Shown in pieces: positions 1 through 11,870 of a stretch of 64,000 nt of DNA; within the stretch, counting starts at the first letter, position 1, and each line of letters begins with the position of its first letter. Position numbers and translations under genes: made by a program. Below the pieces are notes generated by a model. It had not been told where the DNA came from. It saw only the letters and a program-made list of their open reading frames with translations, and made no database searches. Source of the stretch: Loxodes magnus (taxonomy: Eukaryota > Ciliophora > Karyorelictea > Loxodida > Loxodidae); contig CAMPDV010001603.1 in NCBI GenBank assembly GCA_946699065.1, positions 1-64,000 of the forward strand. The letters are read 5' to 3'.

Positions 1-303
1 GTGAAGTACTATATATGGACGAAGAACTGAACATGAATCTTGACAAAAGCCAAGAAAAGACAAAACCAGAATGAGAAGGCAACAAATGGCATTAATGATG
101 AAAGATGCCAGATACTAAGGTCTCTTAGCAAGCATTCTGATAGTGCCATATAGAAGACAAGAAACATAAAGGAGAGCTAGTACTGTGGAAAACTTCAGAA
201 AAAAAATGTTAACTTCAAAAATCTAAATAAAAAAAACTGCGCGCCAGTGAGTTGCTACATACTCTCTAATCACATTAATTATTATTTATTCATTATTTAT
301 TTA
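1..303 (+). mobile_element. 3' end of a retroelement with terminal hairpin and ATTT-rich tail
   Basis: Positions 1-230 are less AT-rich than what follows. In the ciliate code an open stretch reads NEKATNGINDERCQILRSL and continues for about 25 more residues; I do not recognise it. At 237-267 lies a sequence matching the terminal hairpin seen at 11604-11636 and 30075-30106 (CTGCGC, CCA, GAG, TGC, CTCT in the same order), followed by an ATTT/TTTA-rich tail to about 303. Hairpin plus simple tail is the usual 3' end of a LINE or SINE. The stem is weaker here than in the other two copies. The 5' part lies outside the window, so whether this is a LINE or SINE end is open. Confidence 0.45.
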
Positions 304-3300
304 TTTTATTTATTTTAAAAATTAATATCAAATCACTAATTTATAATAAAGATAATTACGAAATTAATGAAATATAAAGTGCATAAGATAATATTTAAAA
401 ATGTATTTAAAAAAGAAAAAATTCTCAAAAAGGTAAAGAAAGGTAAATAAAAAAAGTCAAACAAAAAAGAAAATGATTATAATTGAAATTTTAAAGTTTA
501 AAGTTTTAGCTTACAAAAATATTAAGAGTTTTAATTTTAATTTTTATATAAGTTAACTTTTAAAATAATTTGAGTGAAATATTAATTAAATTGAACTTAA
601 AAAGTTTCAAAGATTAGAAAACTTTTAAAATTCTAAGTGATTTACAACGATTTTAGAATTTTATTTAAGTAAAAAAATTTATAATGGTTAAGTTTTTTTA
701 CTTTGAGATAATTAAATTATTTTAATATTTTCTGGTTTTGTAATAGGAAAAGTAAATTAATCAGAGGATAAAAATAAGCGCAGAAGTTTCCAAATAAAAG
801 CAAATTAATTAAAAAAAATTGGCAAACTATTTTAGGCCTTTTTTTCATTTTTTAATAATATTTTGATATTTTGAGGAATCACTGAATAGATTTTGGATTG
901 AATATAGAAAATAATTATGGAAAAAATTAAAAAAATAAAGTTTTAAAGTTTTTTTCGAAATTATATGATTAAATAAAATTGGATAAGAAATATTTTTTAA
1001 GCGGTTTTTTATAACTTGTAAAGTAATATATTAAATCATAAATTTCAAAATTATTTTTATGAAATTTGGTATAGAAGTTATAATTTTATGATTATGCATT
1101 TAAATTTTTATTTAAAATGTGTTTTTCAAATATAAAAAAGTGAAAATTTTAGATGTATATTATTCAAAAATGAAAAAATTGAAATTTGCTTATTTATAAT
1201 AATTTTTTTTTTATTAAAAAAATTTAATTTGAGCCCAGCTGTTAGAAATAAAGATATTTAAAGATAGTACTAAAAATTTTATGAATCGAGTTAAGTTTTC
1301 TAAATTTTGAAACTTAATACAAAAATAAAGATTTTTTTTTAACTTTTATATTTTATCCTAAAGTTTAAATAAAATCTTTTTTAATTTAAAAAAATGTAAA
1401 AATAAATAATTTATTTGTACTCTGATTTTTAGATTAGCTAAAAATTTGGGAAAGAATCAAATTTTATCTTTTATATTTAGAATTAAAATTGAAATAAAGT
1501 AATTAAAGTGGCTAAAAAAGTTGAAAACTCATTTAAGATAAAAGTTGATTAAAATTTTATAATATAAAGAAAAAATGAAGATTTAGTTTAAACTTTTTTG
1601 TAATAAGTTTCTAATAATAAAGAAATTATATAATTAAGGTTAAAATGAATTTTCATCTCCAAATTAAAGATATTTGAATTTAAATATTTTTAGAAAAAGA
1701 TATGTAAAAATTTAAGTATCCTTTTAAGAATATAAAATAAATGATACAAAAGTTAAATAAAAAAGTATCCAGTGGCAATAGATATAAAGCAAGAGTAGAT
1801 GAGTTGAAAAAAAGTTTTAAAAACGAAAACTTTTATTTTTGTATTTTGCTTGAGTTTTATATTGCATGTGATTTTACTGAACGAGTTAAATAAAAAATTA
1901 TTTTATGTGTTTCTATAAAAATAATAATTAGAATTTTCTAAAAGATTTTAAAATAATATAGAAAATAGTAATTTAATATACAAAAATAAAATTCCTTATT
2001 TTAACTTTTTATAAATCTATTTTGCTGGATTGAAATAATATTTCCCATTTGGTCTTTTTATATTTTTTATATAGAAGGTTATATTAAAAAATTATAAGGT
2101 ATGATTTAAAAAAATATTGAATCTAAAGAACTACTTACACTCACATAGTAAAAATCATAAAAAAATATTTTGATCTATATTAGATAACATTTATTTGAAA
2201 ATTCCTTAGCTTTAGATATCAAATAATTAGTCATAAAAAAAATTAAAATTAATCTACTTTTATATCTTTTTTTGAATATGAATTTTATTTCAAAAAGCAA
2301 TTATTAAAATAAAGAACCTTCATATTTCTTTAAAATATAAAATTAAAATATATCTAAAAAGCTAAAATAACTTTAAAATTAAATATAAAAATAATATATA
2401 AAATTTACCAGAATAAAAACACTACAAAAAATAATTAAGCTTAAGTAAAATTCTTAAAGATAAGCATTAAGATATATTTAATTCAAATTATTAATCTATT
2501 TTTTAAATTTATGAGTTCAAACTTCATAGTTAATTACAAATATCAAAGTAAATTTAAATATTTAGTCAGTTATATAAATTTTCGAGAGCTTTTTCTATTT
2601 TTTTCAAATTTTTAACATTTCTAGTAAATATACTCAAAAGTATGCTGATCTAGTTAATCAATATTAACTAACTCTATTTTTTAATAATTTTAGCCATATT
2701 AAATATATTTTTGAAGTAGGTAAATGGTATAGAAGAATTGAATAAACTAGTTTATAGAATATTTTATCTAAATTAGCTAAATTTTAGACTTACTTTTTAT
2801 TTTAAGTTCCAGTTTTTAAATCTAATTCACTCTAATTTAAATCTTTTATTTCTTAAAAATGTAATCCATCCAGTATAACCTTTTATATATAACAAAAAGT
2901 TCTAATTAAAAAATTTTAATATTTTATCTAAAGCATTCCAAAATAAAATATTCCTCAAACTATAATCTTTAGAATTTTTATCCAAGAAATCAAACATAAA
3001 ATCTTAAAATAAAGGAACACTAAATCATAAAAATAAATATGAAGCTAAGTTATTTTATAAGCTATAAAAAATTTAAATAGTCTAAACTCTCAAGATAAAA
3101 AGTCAACGAAATTGATTACATTTTTTAAATAAAATCATTTTTTCTTTTCTAAAATTATTATCTTTATTCGTTAAACTATTTTTTGTCTCTACATTACAGT
3201 TGTTCTATCAAAGCTATAAAGCTTGCTTAAAATTTATATTAAATTGTTCTTTTTTTATATATTTTAAATAGTTTTGTAATGTAAACGGTAACTTTAAAAT

Positions 3301-3639
3301 TACATTATTTTCTTTGAGATAAATATAATTGATTAGAGAAAATAATCTTAATAACTTATATAACTTTTTCTTATATCTAAGTATAAAATATTTACAAAAA
3401 TAGCGTGCAATTTCTATTTATATTACATTCCTTTTTTATATATATATTAGCATTAAATAAATATTTGAGGTTAACTTATATAATTAAAACTGTTATTAAG
3501 ATCTCAATTACCTTAACATTTTTTAAAAGGTTCTAGTTATTATATATATTATAGATAAAATAGAAATATACTTATAAATTATTTTTATTAAGTTATTTAT
3601 TTAACTTATGAAATAGTAATCTTAAGTTAATTTTCCTCT
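304..3639. other. AT-rich stretch without recognisable gene
   Basis: Runs of A and T dominate; frames are open only because TGA is the sole stop considered. I see no domain, repeat unit or RNA gene. Confidence 0.5.
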
Positions 3640-5900
3640 TCTAATAAACTTTTCCTAAATCTATTTCGGTATCTTTTCTCTCTTTTTAGGTCTGCTAATC
3701 TTAAAAATAATAGTGTAAGATTTTAAGATTTTTGCCTTACTCACTAATCAAATCTCACTTTATTTAGTTGCATCTAAGTAACTATAGGGTTGTTAAATTA
3801 TTTCATATTGGATAGTAAAATCCTTGCTCGTCTTTAATATATAAATCCTTCCTAAGTCAATAAATCATTAGAACATAAGTTCAAATGCTATAATAAATGA
3901 CAATTTTTTATTATCTTATGCAAATCTTAATTTCTTACTTAGCACTGTTGAAGTCCCAATGTGGTTAACTTCTAGATTTTTCACAATTTAATCAATCCAA
4001 TTTTCATTCAAAAAAGTGCATTAATATAAAGAAAGATAATCTAGTTTAAAACAATATTTGTTGATAGTTTCTAGAGTTTAATTTGATATACTTCTTTATT
4101 AAGTAAAGCTTTATTATTTCTAGTTTATTACAGTTTTAGAATATTAAATTTAATGCTTCATCTTTCAATTGAAATAAGTTCTACAGCAATAATTCTTTTA
4201 ATTTCTAATTGTGCTGTCCTATAGATTTAAGGGTCTAATCTACTAGTTAGTTTAAATTTATTATTTTTAATAACCTTAAATTTGGGCTACTGTTTAAAAT
4301 AAGAGCTAATGTTTTCATCTTATAAATAGTTAGGGACCTTCTAGTGTTAATTTATATAAGGATGCAAGTTACAACAAAGGGCATTATTATTGCTTATTCC
4401 TTATTATTAGTTCTAGATTTCTTCTTAATTTGGTTCATTTTTCAATTAATTTCTTTATATTATAGATAATTTTTATAAATTTGGAGTAATGAGCAGTAAA
4501 GATATTAAGGATTGGTCAACAAAAGACATACAATCATTTATTAAAAGTTTTTCAAGTTTTAGCAAACTTAAATTATAGCAGTAAAAGCTAGAAATCCCTT
4601 CTTCATTTAAATTCTTAAATTATGTATTCTAACTAATTACTAAGCTGCTATTAGCCTAACTTCATTTTAATTTTTTTAGATTTGGAGCATTTTAGAGTAT
4701 TAAAAAGAAAAGCTGAATTTAAAATATCATAGAGTTGTTTATTTCAATATATTCTAGTTAGTTTCATTTATTTTAAAAGAAGTTAATCAATGCTTCATGA
4801 CTAAAATTTCATATCTAAATCTTTAACTTCTTTAAGTTCAAACTAATTATATATTACAAGTTTCTTTTTCTATATCTTATGCTTTCAATAAATCAATGCA
4901 GCTCAAATTAGGACAATAGCTAAGAAAATCCTATATTCTATAGTTTATTAATAGTTCTTCTACAAATTTACCTTTTATTGCTAAAAAGCTTTTAATATAG
5001 CCATAATTTATTTTTTCACTCTCAATTATTATAGTTTTTAGCTTTAAATCTTAGCAGTAATTTATTAAGAACTCCCCTGTTATATTTTTGACTCATTAAA
5101 GGTAAATAAATTCTAAACTAGGCACATTCTTCAAAAACCTTAAATCATTATCCATTATATTTATTCATTAAACAGTCAGATGTTTTAAGTTTATACAACT
5201 TGACAAATCAGGTATATTCCTGAGAGTTTAAAAAAAGATGTATTATATTTTAATTTCTTAAATCTAAACATTTTAACCACTTTTAATGGTTTTCTGTCTG
5301 AAATGCATGCATCTATTAAACTCTTAAATTACTTGATCTCAAACATTCTGAGAAAAATCAGATAAATTGAATAGATTTGTTTAATATCTTAGTAAGCTAT
5401 TTATTTTAATTGCCATTATAACCTATTTTTAATAATCTCTTCCTTATTCTTATAAAATGATAACTGTAATTATTAAATTTTATAGGTAAATTTATTGAAG
5501 AGTTTACTAACTTATTATAAAACTGCTATTTCTTTGGTATCTAAAAATTAAAATACTTAGTCAAGGATATTCTTATTCTTTCAAAATTGTTTACTTTCAA
5601 TATCTATCTAAATTACTGGCTCCTAGTTAGTTTTTACTTAATTATTTATCTTTTATTATCCAAAAGTATTATCAGAATTTTGCTAGTTGCTTATATCAGG
5701 AAAATCTTAATTTATGCTTTATGAATGTTCAGAAGTTTAAATATTAAGCACTAGATTTCTTTCCTCTTATTAAAGATTTAAGCCTTCCTAGCAGTAAGTA
5801 TTTCAACAATCTAATTCTTGACGCATTTAAGTCTAGTTTTATAGCCTGCATTTGGAGTAATAATTATACGTGTTAGACTACATTTATTTAAATTAATTAA
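3640..5900 (-). pseudogene. Leucine-rich-repeat protein, copy A, broken
   Basis: Read on the minus strand with TAA/TAG as Gln, the middle (about 5215-4820) gives NIPDLSSCINLKHL, then NVPSLEFIYL, then LSYCPNLSCIDLL. This spacing of Leu/Ile around Asn and Cys is typical of ribonuclease-inhibitor or AMN1-like leucine-rich repeats, which are protein-binding solenoids. The N-terminal part (about 5850-5360) is open for some 160 codons and is rich in Lys and Ile. The C-terminal part ends near 3640 with a basic segment (DLKREKRYRNRF). In-frame TGA codons and at least one frameshift lie between the segments. Three further copies share the whole length in the same order (12885-15130, 20690-23010, 62576-64000). 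A family that still contains an intact source gene elsewhere is likely; this copy is probably dead. Confidence 0.6.
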
Positions 5901-6284
5901 AAATGAAGCAACTAGCAAACCAATTATAAAGAAATAAAATATTTAATTTAATTAAATTTAAAGCAGGTACTAGATATTATTATCATCTAATTTAACTATA
6001 TAACATATAAATTCTTTATCTAGCACTTTTATTATAATTCATCAAGTAAAAAGTAATATCATTATAAGTACTGCTATATCACTATAAAGAGTGTAACTTC
6101 TAATGTTCTTAAAATCTACTCTGGTTTTATTTATATTTTAAGATATTAAAAAATTTGAAGCTATTTAAATGAATGCTATTTTAGTAATTGCTTCATTTTT
6201 AAATCTGTTATTATTTAAAATTAATAAACTAACTGTCTTTATTTTTAACTTCCTTTTAGAATTTTAGCTTTAACTTAATAGATT
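5901..6284. other. AT-rich spacer
   Basis: I see no gene or repeat beyond AT-rich sequence. Confidence 0.4.
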
Positions 6285-6560
6285 ATAAAAACAGACGCCA
6301 GTTGGAAATCGACTGTGGGATTCTGGTTAATAGCAATCTAGCAAGTTGAGTGCGTAGTTAATATTGAATACTAACACTTTTTGGAAGCTTTGAGAGTAAA
6401 ATTGTTCCATTCTGATCTCACCCTTTCTAGCCTTTTTTGAGGAAAAATAAGTATTATATAGATGATATCATAGAGAAGAGCAAGAAATTGAACCCTTATA
6501 TGGATCAAATAAGACCAAAAGGAGAATCTATCTTATCTTAATTTATTTTAAAACTTACTA
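6285..6560 (+). pseudogene. Unidentified coding island, broken
   Basis: GC content rises sharply against both flanks. The ciliate-code frame reads TDASWKSTVGFWLIAIQ, then a TGA after SSLF, then a frame change to YYIDDIIEKSKKLNPYMDQI. The start TDAS resembles the first active-site Asp of RNase H domains in retroelements, but no later RNase H motif is convincing. It may belong with the islands at 7005-7890 and the LINE tail at 8820-9322, which lie on the same strand. Function is not established. Confidence 0.3.
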
Positions 6561-7004
6561 ATCTACATTAGCTTAATCATTCCTAAAAATGCAACTTTAA
6601 ATAGTTAATTATATTCCATTATCTTTTAATTTTCAAGATAAAAGAATTTCAAGAGCATCTAAAAAAAAGTAAAAAAATGTTATTTAAAATAGTGAAAAAA
6701 AAGTAAACAAAAATAATTTAATTAAATATAAAATAATAGCTAAACAGTATTTATTTGCTTAGTATTATCAAATAAAATAATAATTTGATAATAAGATTTT
6801 ATAGATATAATTATATAAATACCTAAAGATTTCTTAATTTGTTACATAGAAATAAATAAAAATAATAGCTCTTATGAAAGATATAATAATAGTGTATAAA
6901 ACTTATTTTTATAATTTTTATTTTAAATAGAAGTCAAAATAATAGATCTTTGATATGTTTAATATTAATTAATAAAAAATAAATTTTGTTTTTAAATTCT
7001 TTGA

Positions 7005-7890
7005 TAACAGGATAGAACTAAACTCGTAACTTTTGGACTTTAGAAAAGGATAGAAACCATATATAGATGAAAGCAGAAGAAGATCCAATCTTCTCAAGCA
7101 AGAAAAATTTCCCTGAAGTCTGTCAGATTCGCTTCTTCAGCTAAGATAAGTATGAATCTACAGTTTCGCCTCTCTACAATTGAATATCTTCCATTTAGAC
7201 TTATTTTCCTATTTTACATAAAAGTTATTATGAATAAGCTGAAGCAACAAATATGGGAAATCATTTTTTAATCCAGATAATATTATATAAGAAGAAAGTT
7301 TCTACTAAGCTTGGCTTTCCAGTTCGAATGCTCTATATTTTTAGGGATTTTGTGGAAGGTATAGAGTAATTAGAATTCTCAAGTCATTTAAACAGATTTT
7401 TTAACCAAAAAATCGTATAGATTACCTAAACCAACCTGAGCAAGGGCTAAAGTGGCCATGATTAGCGTTAATGGTATTCTTGTGTTACACCATTTCCTAT
7501 TTTTTATTATTTCCTTTGAACCATTTGCTATTACAAAAGAATAGTCAACTCTTTTTAATAAGAGAAGATTGGTGATTATTTCTAAACTAATGTAGATCCA
7601 AGTAAATCGTTGTATTAGATTCGAACAGTTGAGAAAAAATCGAATTCAATGTTTTTAGATCTATCAGCCAGATGAATCTGAATATTTTCTTTTAATTAAT
7701 TAGGGAAAAACATTTGCAATTTACTTGTTCTCAAATTTTTTCGTATAAAGGAAAAATAAAATAACTAAAAAGCAAAAGTTAAAGTTTAAAGAATTAAAGC
7801 TTACATCTCTTAAAAAGGTTAAAAAGCTAGAAAGCTTTGTAAAAATTTTAGAAGTTAGCTATCTGATCTATTCTATCATTCGTCTCCATT
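7005..7890 (+). pseudogene. Unidentified coding island, broken
   Basis: A second GC-richer island. One frame runs from about 7005 through an ATG at 7067-7069 (MKAEEDPIFSSKKNFPEVC) to a TGA at 7181-7183. It then continues in the same frame for about 110 codons (KLGFPVRMLYIFRDFVEGI) to a TGA near 7516. Upstream of the ATG the frame is also open (RNFWTLEKDRNHIQ), so the ATG may be internal. A later frame carries QPDESEYFLLINQGKTF and a lysine-rich helix to about 7890. I do not recognise the family. Same-strand position before a LINE tail suggests part of a retroelement, but that is inference. Confidence 0.35.
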
Positions 7891-8819
7891 AATAATGCAA
7901 AAAACTAAATAGACTAAGGTAGGTGGTTGTAGCACTTCATTAATGCCCCATCCTCTTAAATTTTAGATAATTTCTCCCTTAAATGCAGTGATTATAATTA
8001 TTCTTTAATCAAGGATTACAATTTGAATTAGAGAATTTTTTAAATATATCTTCCCGCTTTATGTTGGTTATATCCTAAATCATTTTTTATAAATATCTTA
8101 TTTTCTTGTCTTAAATTGCGTTTAATTAGTATCATTATTTTCAAAGGCTTTATTTTATGAGGCCATTTTTTCTTTAATCTCTTGAACTAATTTTAATTTA
8201 AACTTTACACTATCAAGTTAAAAAAATGTTACGCCTTGACATTTTAAGATTTTGCGCAGAATGTTCACACTCCTAAAGTAGAAAATGATGGTGAACTAGT
8301 ATCTTGATATATCTAAAATGGAATTACTGGATTATTAAATAAAATTGATAAAAGGATGAGATTGATAGCAAGAAAAACCTTTTAAGCACCTGGAAATACT
8401 TTTAATTAATCTTGTTATATAGATCTTAACTGAATGCCATTTAAGCTTGTTATGTCTCTAAGTTTTTTTAAATTTTTTTACAAATTAAGTAGGAAAATAA
8501 AATCTTCCCTAATCAACAATAAGATCCCTTTTTAAGAATAACTGATAAGAAGGGTATAATATAGAGATTAAGTATTAAGACTATCTGAATATTACACAAT
8601 AGATGCTAATAATTAGGAATATAATAGTAGCATAAATACTTTTACGAAATACGTTAAAAGTAAGATTCAACATTAATTTTATGAATTAATTACTTAAATA
8701 CTAAAAAGGATGCTTAATGCAAAGTTATTTATATAATAATTAGAATAAGGGTAATAATTCCCGTAAACCTATCTAAAATTAAATAAATAATATCGAAAAG
8801 AAATAATTAGTATATACAA
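7891..8819. other. AT-rich stretch without recognisable gene
   Basis: Mixed short open stretches; nothing I can assign. Confidence 0.35.
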
Positions 8820-9322
8820 ACTCAGAACCTAAAGCTTAAACTTCAGCAAGGATCTTGTAGGAAGATATTATTTAATTGAGAATCCCCATTTTATCTGTGA
8901 TAATTTTTATTAGTATGAACATGTTTTGGATTGAGATTGTTATATGGATATGTGAGAATGAATAATAACAAAGATTGGATAATGTGATACCAGAAGATTA
9001 ATAACCTATGACCATAATAATATCGTTTAATTATATAAAACAAATTAGAATACATTTATCTGTAAGTTAAATTTTCATAGGATTTCGCTTAAAAGGAGAT
9101 TAGAATTATTCGATTTGGAAAAAAGGTGAATGATAAAAAGTTCTGTAGACCAAGAGTAAAAAAGTGAAAGTAAAAGAAAAGATGAAGAGAATGATGTAAA
9201 TAAGGAAGGAAAAGAAGAGAGAAGAACAATAAGAGCAAGATGAGCAAGCGGAAGATTAGAAAGAATTAACTGATGAAGAAGATGATCTAGTTGAGGAATA
9301 ATATGAAGGTGAAAGCATCTGA
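8820..9322 (+). pseudogene. LINE ORF2 C-terminal fragment
   Basis: The plus-strand ciliate-code frame reads FICDNFYQYEHVLD, a TGA, then DC. This is a Cys-x7-8-His-x5-Cys arrangement like the Cys/His cluster at the end of non-LTR retrotransposon ORF2 proteins (compare CACGLAHDELDHIFEC at 36094-36141 in this window). It is followed by a Lys/Glu/Gln-rich acidic tail (QEQDEQAEDQKELTDEEDD) ending at TGA 9320-9322. The LINE at 33380-36526 also ends in a Gln/Glu-rich tail containing EQEQEELTRR, which supports the assignment. There is at least one frameshift in the tail. The minus-strand standard-code frame here is a shadow. Confidence 0.5.
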
Positions 9323-9722
9323 GTTTAAAACTTTTAAATAACATTATGACATCTTTAATTGAAGGAAATAATTCTAACAATGAAAAGATATCACATGAAT
9401 CTTTTATAAATAAGTAGTAAATAATTAAATTAAAATAAGATAATAATGATTTACTAGAAGTAAAAAATAATCTAGCATATATGTTAAATATATTATTAAG
9501 CTTATAATATTTTTATAATCCAAATTAAACTGAAATAAAATAGCAAAAATTAAAATTAATCTTATTTTATAAAACAGTTCTAGATATCAATAGCTAGTAA
9601 ATCATTAGTTAAATCTAAAAATATTTAGCAGTAATTATTTTGGCTAAATATAAGATAGATTTATTATAGGCTAAGATAAATATAATTTATCTAGATAAAA
9701 CATAATATAAAAGGAAAACTCA

Positions 9723-10557
9723 CATATATAAAAAAAATGGAATAATCTGTTCGTCTCTCAAAGAATTAACTAAGAAACTTAAGAAGAAAAGCGGAAAAAG
9801 AAATGTAGAAAATTTAACAGCAAAAAGAGGATTCAAGTTCTTCTTTTGAAGGAAAAGTTATGGTCGGACCAATCGATATTCAGGAATCTAAGAGTGAAGC
9901 TGATAAAAACTCTAAAGTCAGTTAGATCAAATGAAGAATTAATCCAAAAATACGAAGAAACAATTTACAATAAAGGGGAAAAATATGGGAATTAATGAAC
10001 GGCAATGACGACCAAAATAATTAATTATTAATTCTATGTCGTCAGTTCATCTAAAATAACTTAGTAACAGAATTATATATTTTATGAACAATCGCAATCC
10101 ATAGTTAGTTTAATAATAGAACATGATTATAGAAAAAGAATAAATTAAATTAACTAACTAATAATTGAAACAAGAAGAAAAAATTGATATAAACTTATAA
10201 ATGAGAATAGAGAAACTGAAAAAAAAGTTTTTTAGAAGAAGAATTAAGAAAAATAGACCAAAAACTGCTGATACTGTAATGCGAATAATCACATTCTACG
10301 ACAATAACTGAGCTTGAGAGAAACTCCAAATAAGAGAAGAACGAAGAACATGAAGAAACCTTAATAAACTCTGAATAACGAAAGATGGAATTTATAAATA
10401 GAAAATTTTAGCGAGAACTGAAAATAGCTATTAATGGTAACCTACCACGTATAAAAAAAGGTCTGGTATTCATCCACGTAAAAAAAAATGGTTGCAGGTA
10501 CCTGGTTGAAAGCCAGGGAGAGCAAAAACTTTAAGCAATAAAGTATATATTATTATT
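9723..10557 (+). mobile_element. Zinc-knuckle retroelement, copy 1, with 12-bp target-site duplication
   Basis: The element is bounded by exact direct repeats AAGGAAAACTCA at 9711-9722 and 10558-10569, not simple sequence and therefore a convincing target-site duplication. Inside are a short A-tract, an ATG at 9737, a coiled-coil/zinc-knuckle reading frame, three short inverted repeats near 10435-10520 (the last CCTGG..CCAGG) and a TAT-type 3' tail. It is 835 bp, the same as the copy at 59372-60206. No reverse transcriptase, integrase or terminal inverted repeat is present. A microsatellite tail plus duplication fits target-primed reverse transcription by a LINE enzyme acting in trans. Confidence 0.8.
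9737..10515 (+). pseudogene. Zinc-knuckle protein of copy 1, frameshifted
   Basis: Starts MEQSVRLSKNQLRNLRRKAE, closely matching the intact copies at 59384 and 56113 (minus). After 65 codons the frame meets TGA at 9932-9934 because of an indel. The protein then resumes in another frame (KYEETIYNKGEK; DDQNNQLLIL) and shifts again in an A-run. The knuckle region reads Cys, TGA, Tyr, Cys, four residues, His; the last Cys is displaced by a further indel. It must be inactive as a full protein. Confidence 0.75.
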
Positions 10558-10569
10558 AAGGAAAACTCA

Positions 10570-11254
10570 TAAGATAAATAAAAAATAGTTACATAAAAAA
10601 GGTAAATAATAACAACTAACAAATACTAAATATAAATGCAGACTATTAGTCTATTTAAAATTTATTAAATAAATTATAATTCAAAAGCTTAATTAAAATA
10701 AATTTATTGCTTAATATAATTAAATTATATTAACTTTTATTTATAGAATATTATTTTTATTAAACATATATAAAAGAATGCATATTTTTAATATCAAATT
10801 ACAAGTTAATTTCCAACTTACCTTCTTTTTTTTAATTTTAATCTATTAATTAAAATATAAAATTTTGGTTATTTTTATAGAAAAATATTATAAATAATTT
10901 AGGAAAAGATTATCTTAAGCTAAATAAAATAAATAAAGATTTATAGATTTTATATTACAATCAAATTAGATATTAAAATTTATATAATGAAAGATAAAAT
11001 TTCAAACGTAATATATTTCAATAATTGTGATAAAAAAAATATAGCTAAATTCTATCTTCTTTACTAAACTAGATAAATTTATTACTCTACATTTCAGTTT
11101 ACGATGTAAGATAAATGTATGTTTTATTTAAGATTATGCATACTAAATTTAGTAAACTATTTCTAGAAAATAAAGGATATTAATTTTTTAAGAAATATTG
11201 TTATTTCTTTTTTATTATTTAGTATGTTTATTTATATTTTATATTATAAAATAT
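10570..11254. other. AT-rich spacer
   Basis: Very AT-rich; no gene or repeat recognised. Confidence 0.4.
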
Positions 11255-11690
11255 GGATGTCGGCCAGTGTCAGAAGAACTAGTAAGCATTCTGGTGCATT
11301 GTATACTGCAATGCGAGTAATCTCGCACAAGAGGCACTGAACAAGCTCAGAAGAGGCAAGCCTAATTTTTACCGAGAGTACTCACTAGCAGTATAAACGT
11401 TTGACTGACGGACCTAATGATGACTTAATTACTAATTCTTATTTGAATATTATTCAGAAGACTGAGCATTTGGTTCAAGATTCGAGAATAATTTTTAATA
11501 AGCAGTCTTCCCATTTGGAGAAGACGATGTGACTCAACGGACGGGTAGAAATAACTACAGGAAGAATGAGAAGATTTTTTCAATATTAAATATTAATATT
11601 GAAAGAGCTACACACCAACGAGGTGTTACACTCTCTGTAATAAAATTAATGTTTTATTTATTTAATATTTTTTAATGCAACTTATCTTTT
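11255..11690 (+). mobile_element. SINE-like element A, copy 1
   Basis: The block is much GC-richer than its flanks. It begins near ATGGATGTCGGCCAGTG, ends with a hairpin at 11604-11636 and is followed by a TTTA-rich tail. Most of it aligns with the inverted copy at 24700-25031 (shared landmarks include GTATACTGC, TTCAAGAT.GAGAATAATTT and CCATTTGGAGAAG). The two copies differ by indels that break every frame, so the shared feature is DNA/RNA rather than protein. The first bases contain GGCCAGTG, weakly like a polymerase III A box; I find no B box. Some 5' positions could still be coding in an ancestor. No clean target-site duplication was found. Confidence 0.55.
11604..11636 (+). other. Conserved terminal hairpin of element A
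   Basis: ACACC pairs with GGTGT around the loop AACGA, with an outer AGAG/CTCT pairing. At 30075-30106 the same loop is closed by GCACC/GGTGC. The first pair has changed from G-C to A-T with pairing kept, a compensatory change that supports an RNA structure. Confidence 0.6.
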
Positions 11691-11810
11691 AGTATTTGTA
11701 AATTTTATTAATCTAATTAATTTATATCATATTAAACTTTATCAAAGAATCTAAATAAAAACATTAAATTTATTAATTAATTAATTTTTAACTATAAGGG
11801 TTAGGGTCAT

Positions 11811-11844
11811 CTTTAATTAGAGGAAATGTTTCCTCAAATTAAAG
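11811..11844 (-). other. Palindrome in the 3' region of copy 5
   Basis: A 34-bp near-perfect inverted repeat (core GAGGAAA..TTTCCTC, arms CTTTAATT/AATTAAAG, one A-A mismatch and one central mismatch). It lies after the stop codon and before the tail, where LINE/SINE RNAs often carry a recognition hairpin. Confidence 0.55.
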
Positions 11845-11870
11845 ACAATAAAAGTTTTTATATTAAATAC

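Noticed and set aside
7427-7437. TAAACCAACCT, matching the first 11 of the 15 bases of the Tetrahymena chromosome breakage sequence (TAAACCAACCTCTTT)
   Set aside because: The last four bases differ (GAGC) and the match lies inside a coding-like island; one partial match in 64 kb is not evidence of a breakage site.
9075-9380. 101-codon standard-code frame on the minus strand, Leu/Ser/Phe-rich
   Set aside because: It is the complement of a Glu/Lys/Gln-rich plus-strand LINE tail; the composition is a shadow.
11793-11806. TAAGGGTTAGGG as telomere-like repeat
   Set aside because: Only two imperfect units, not the ciliate TTGGGG or TTTTGGGG type, and located in the 3' part of a retroelement.
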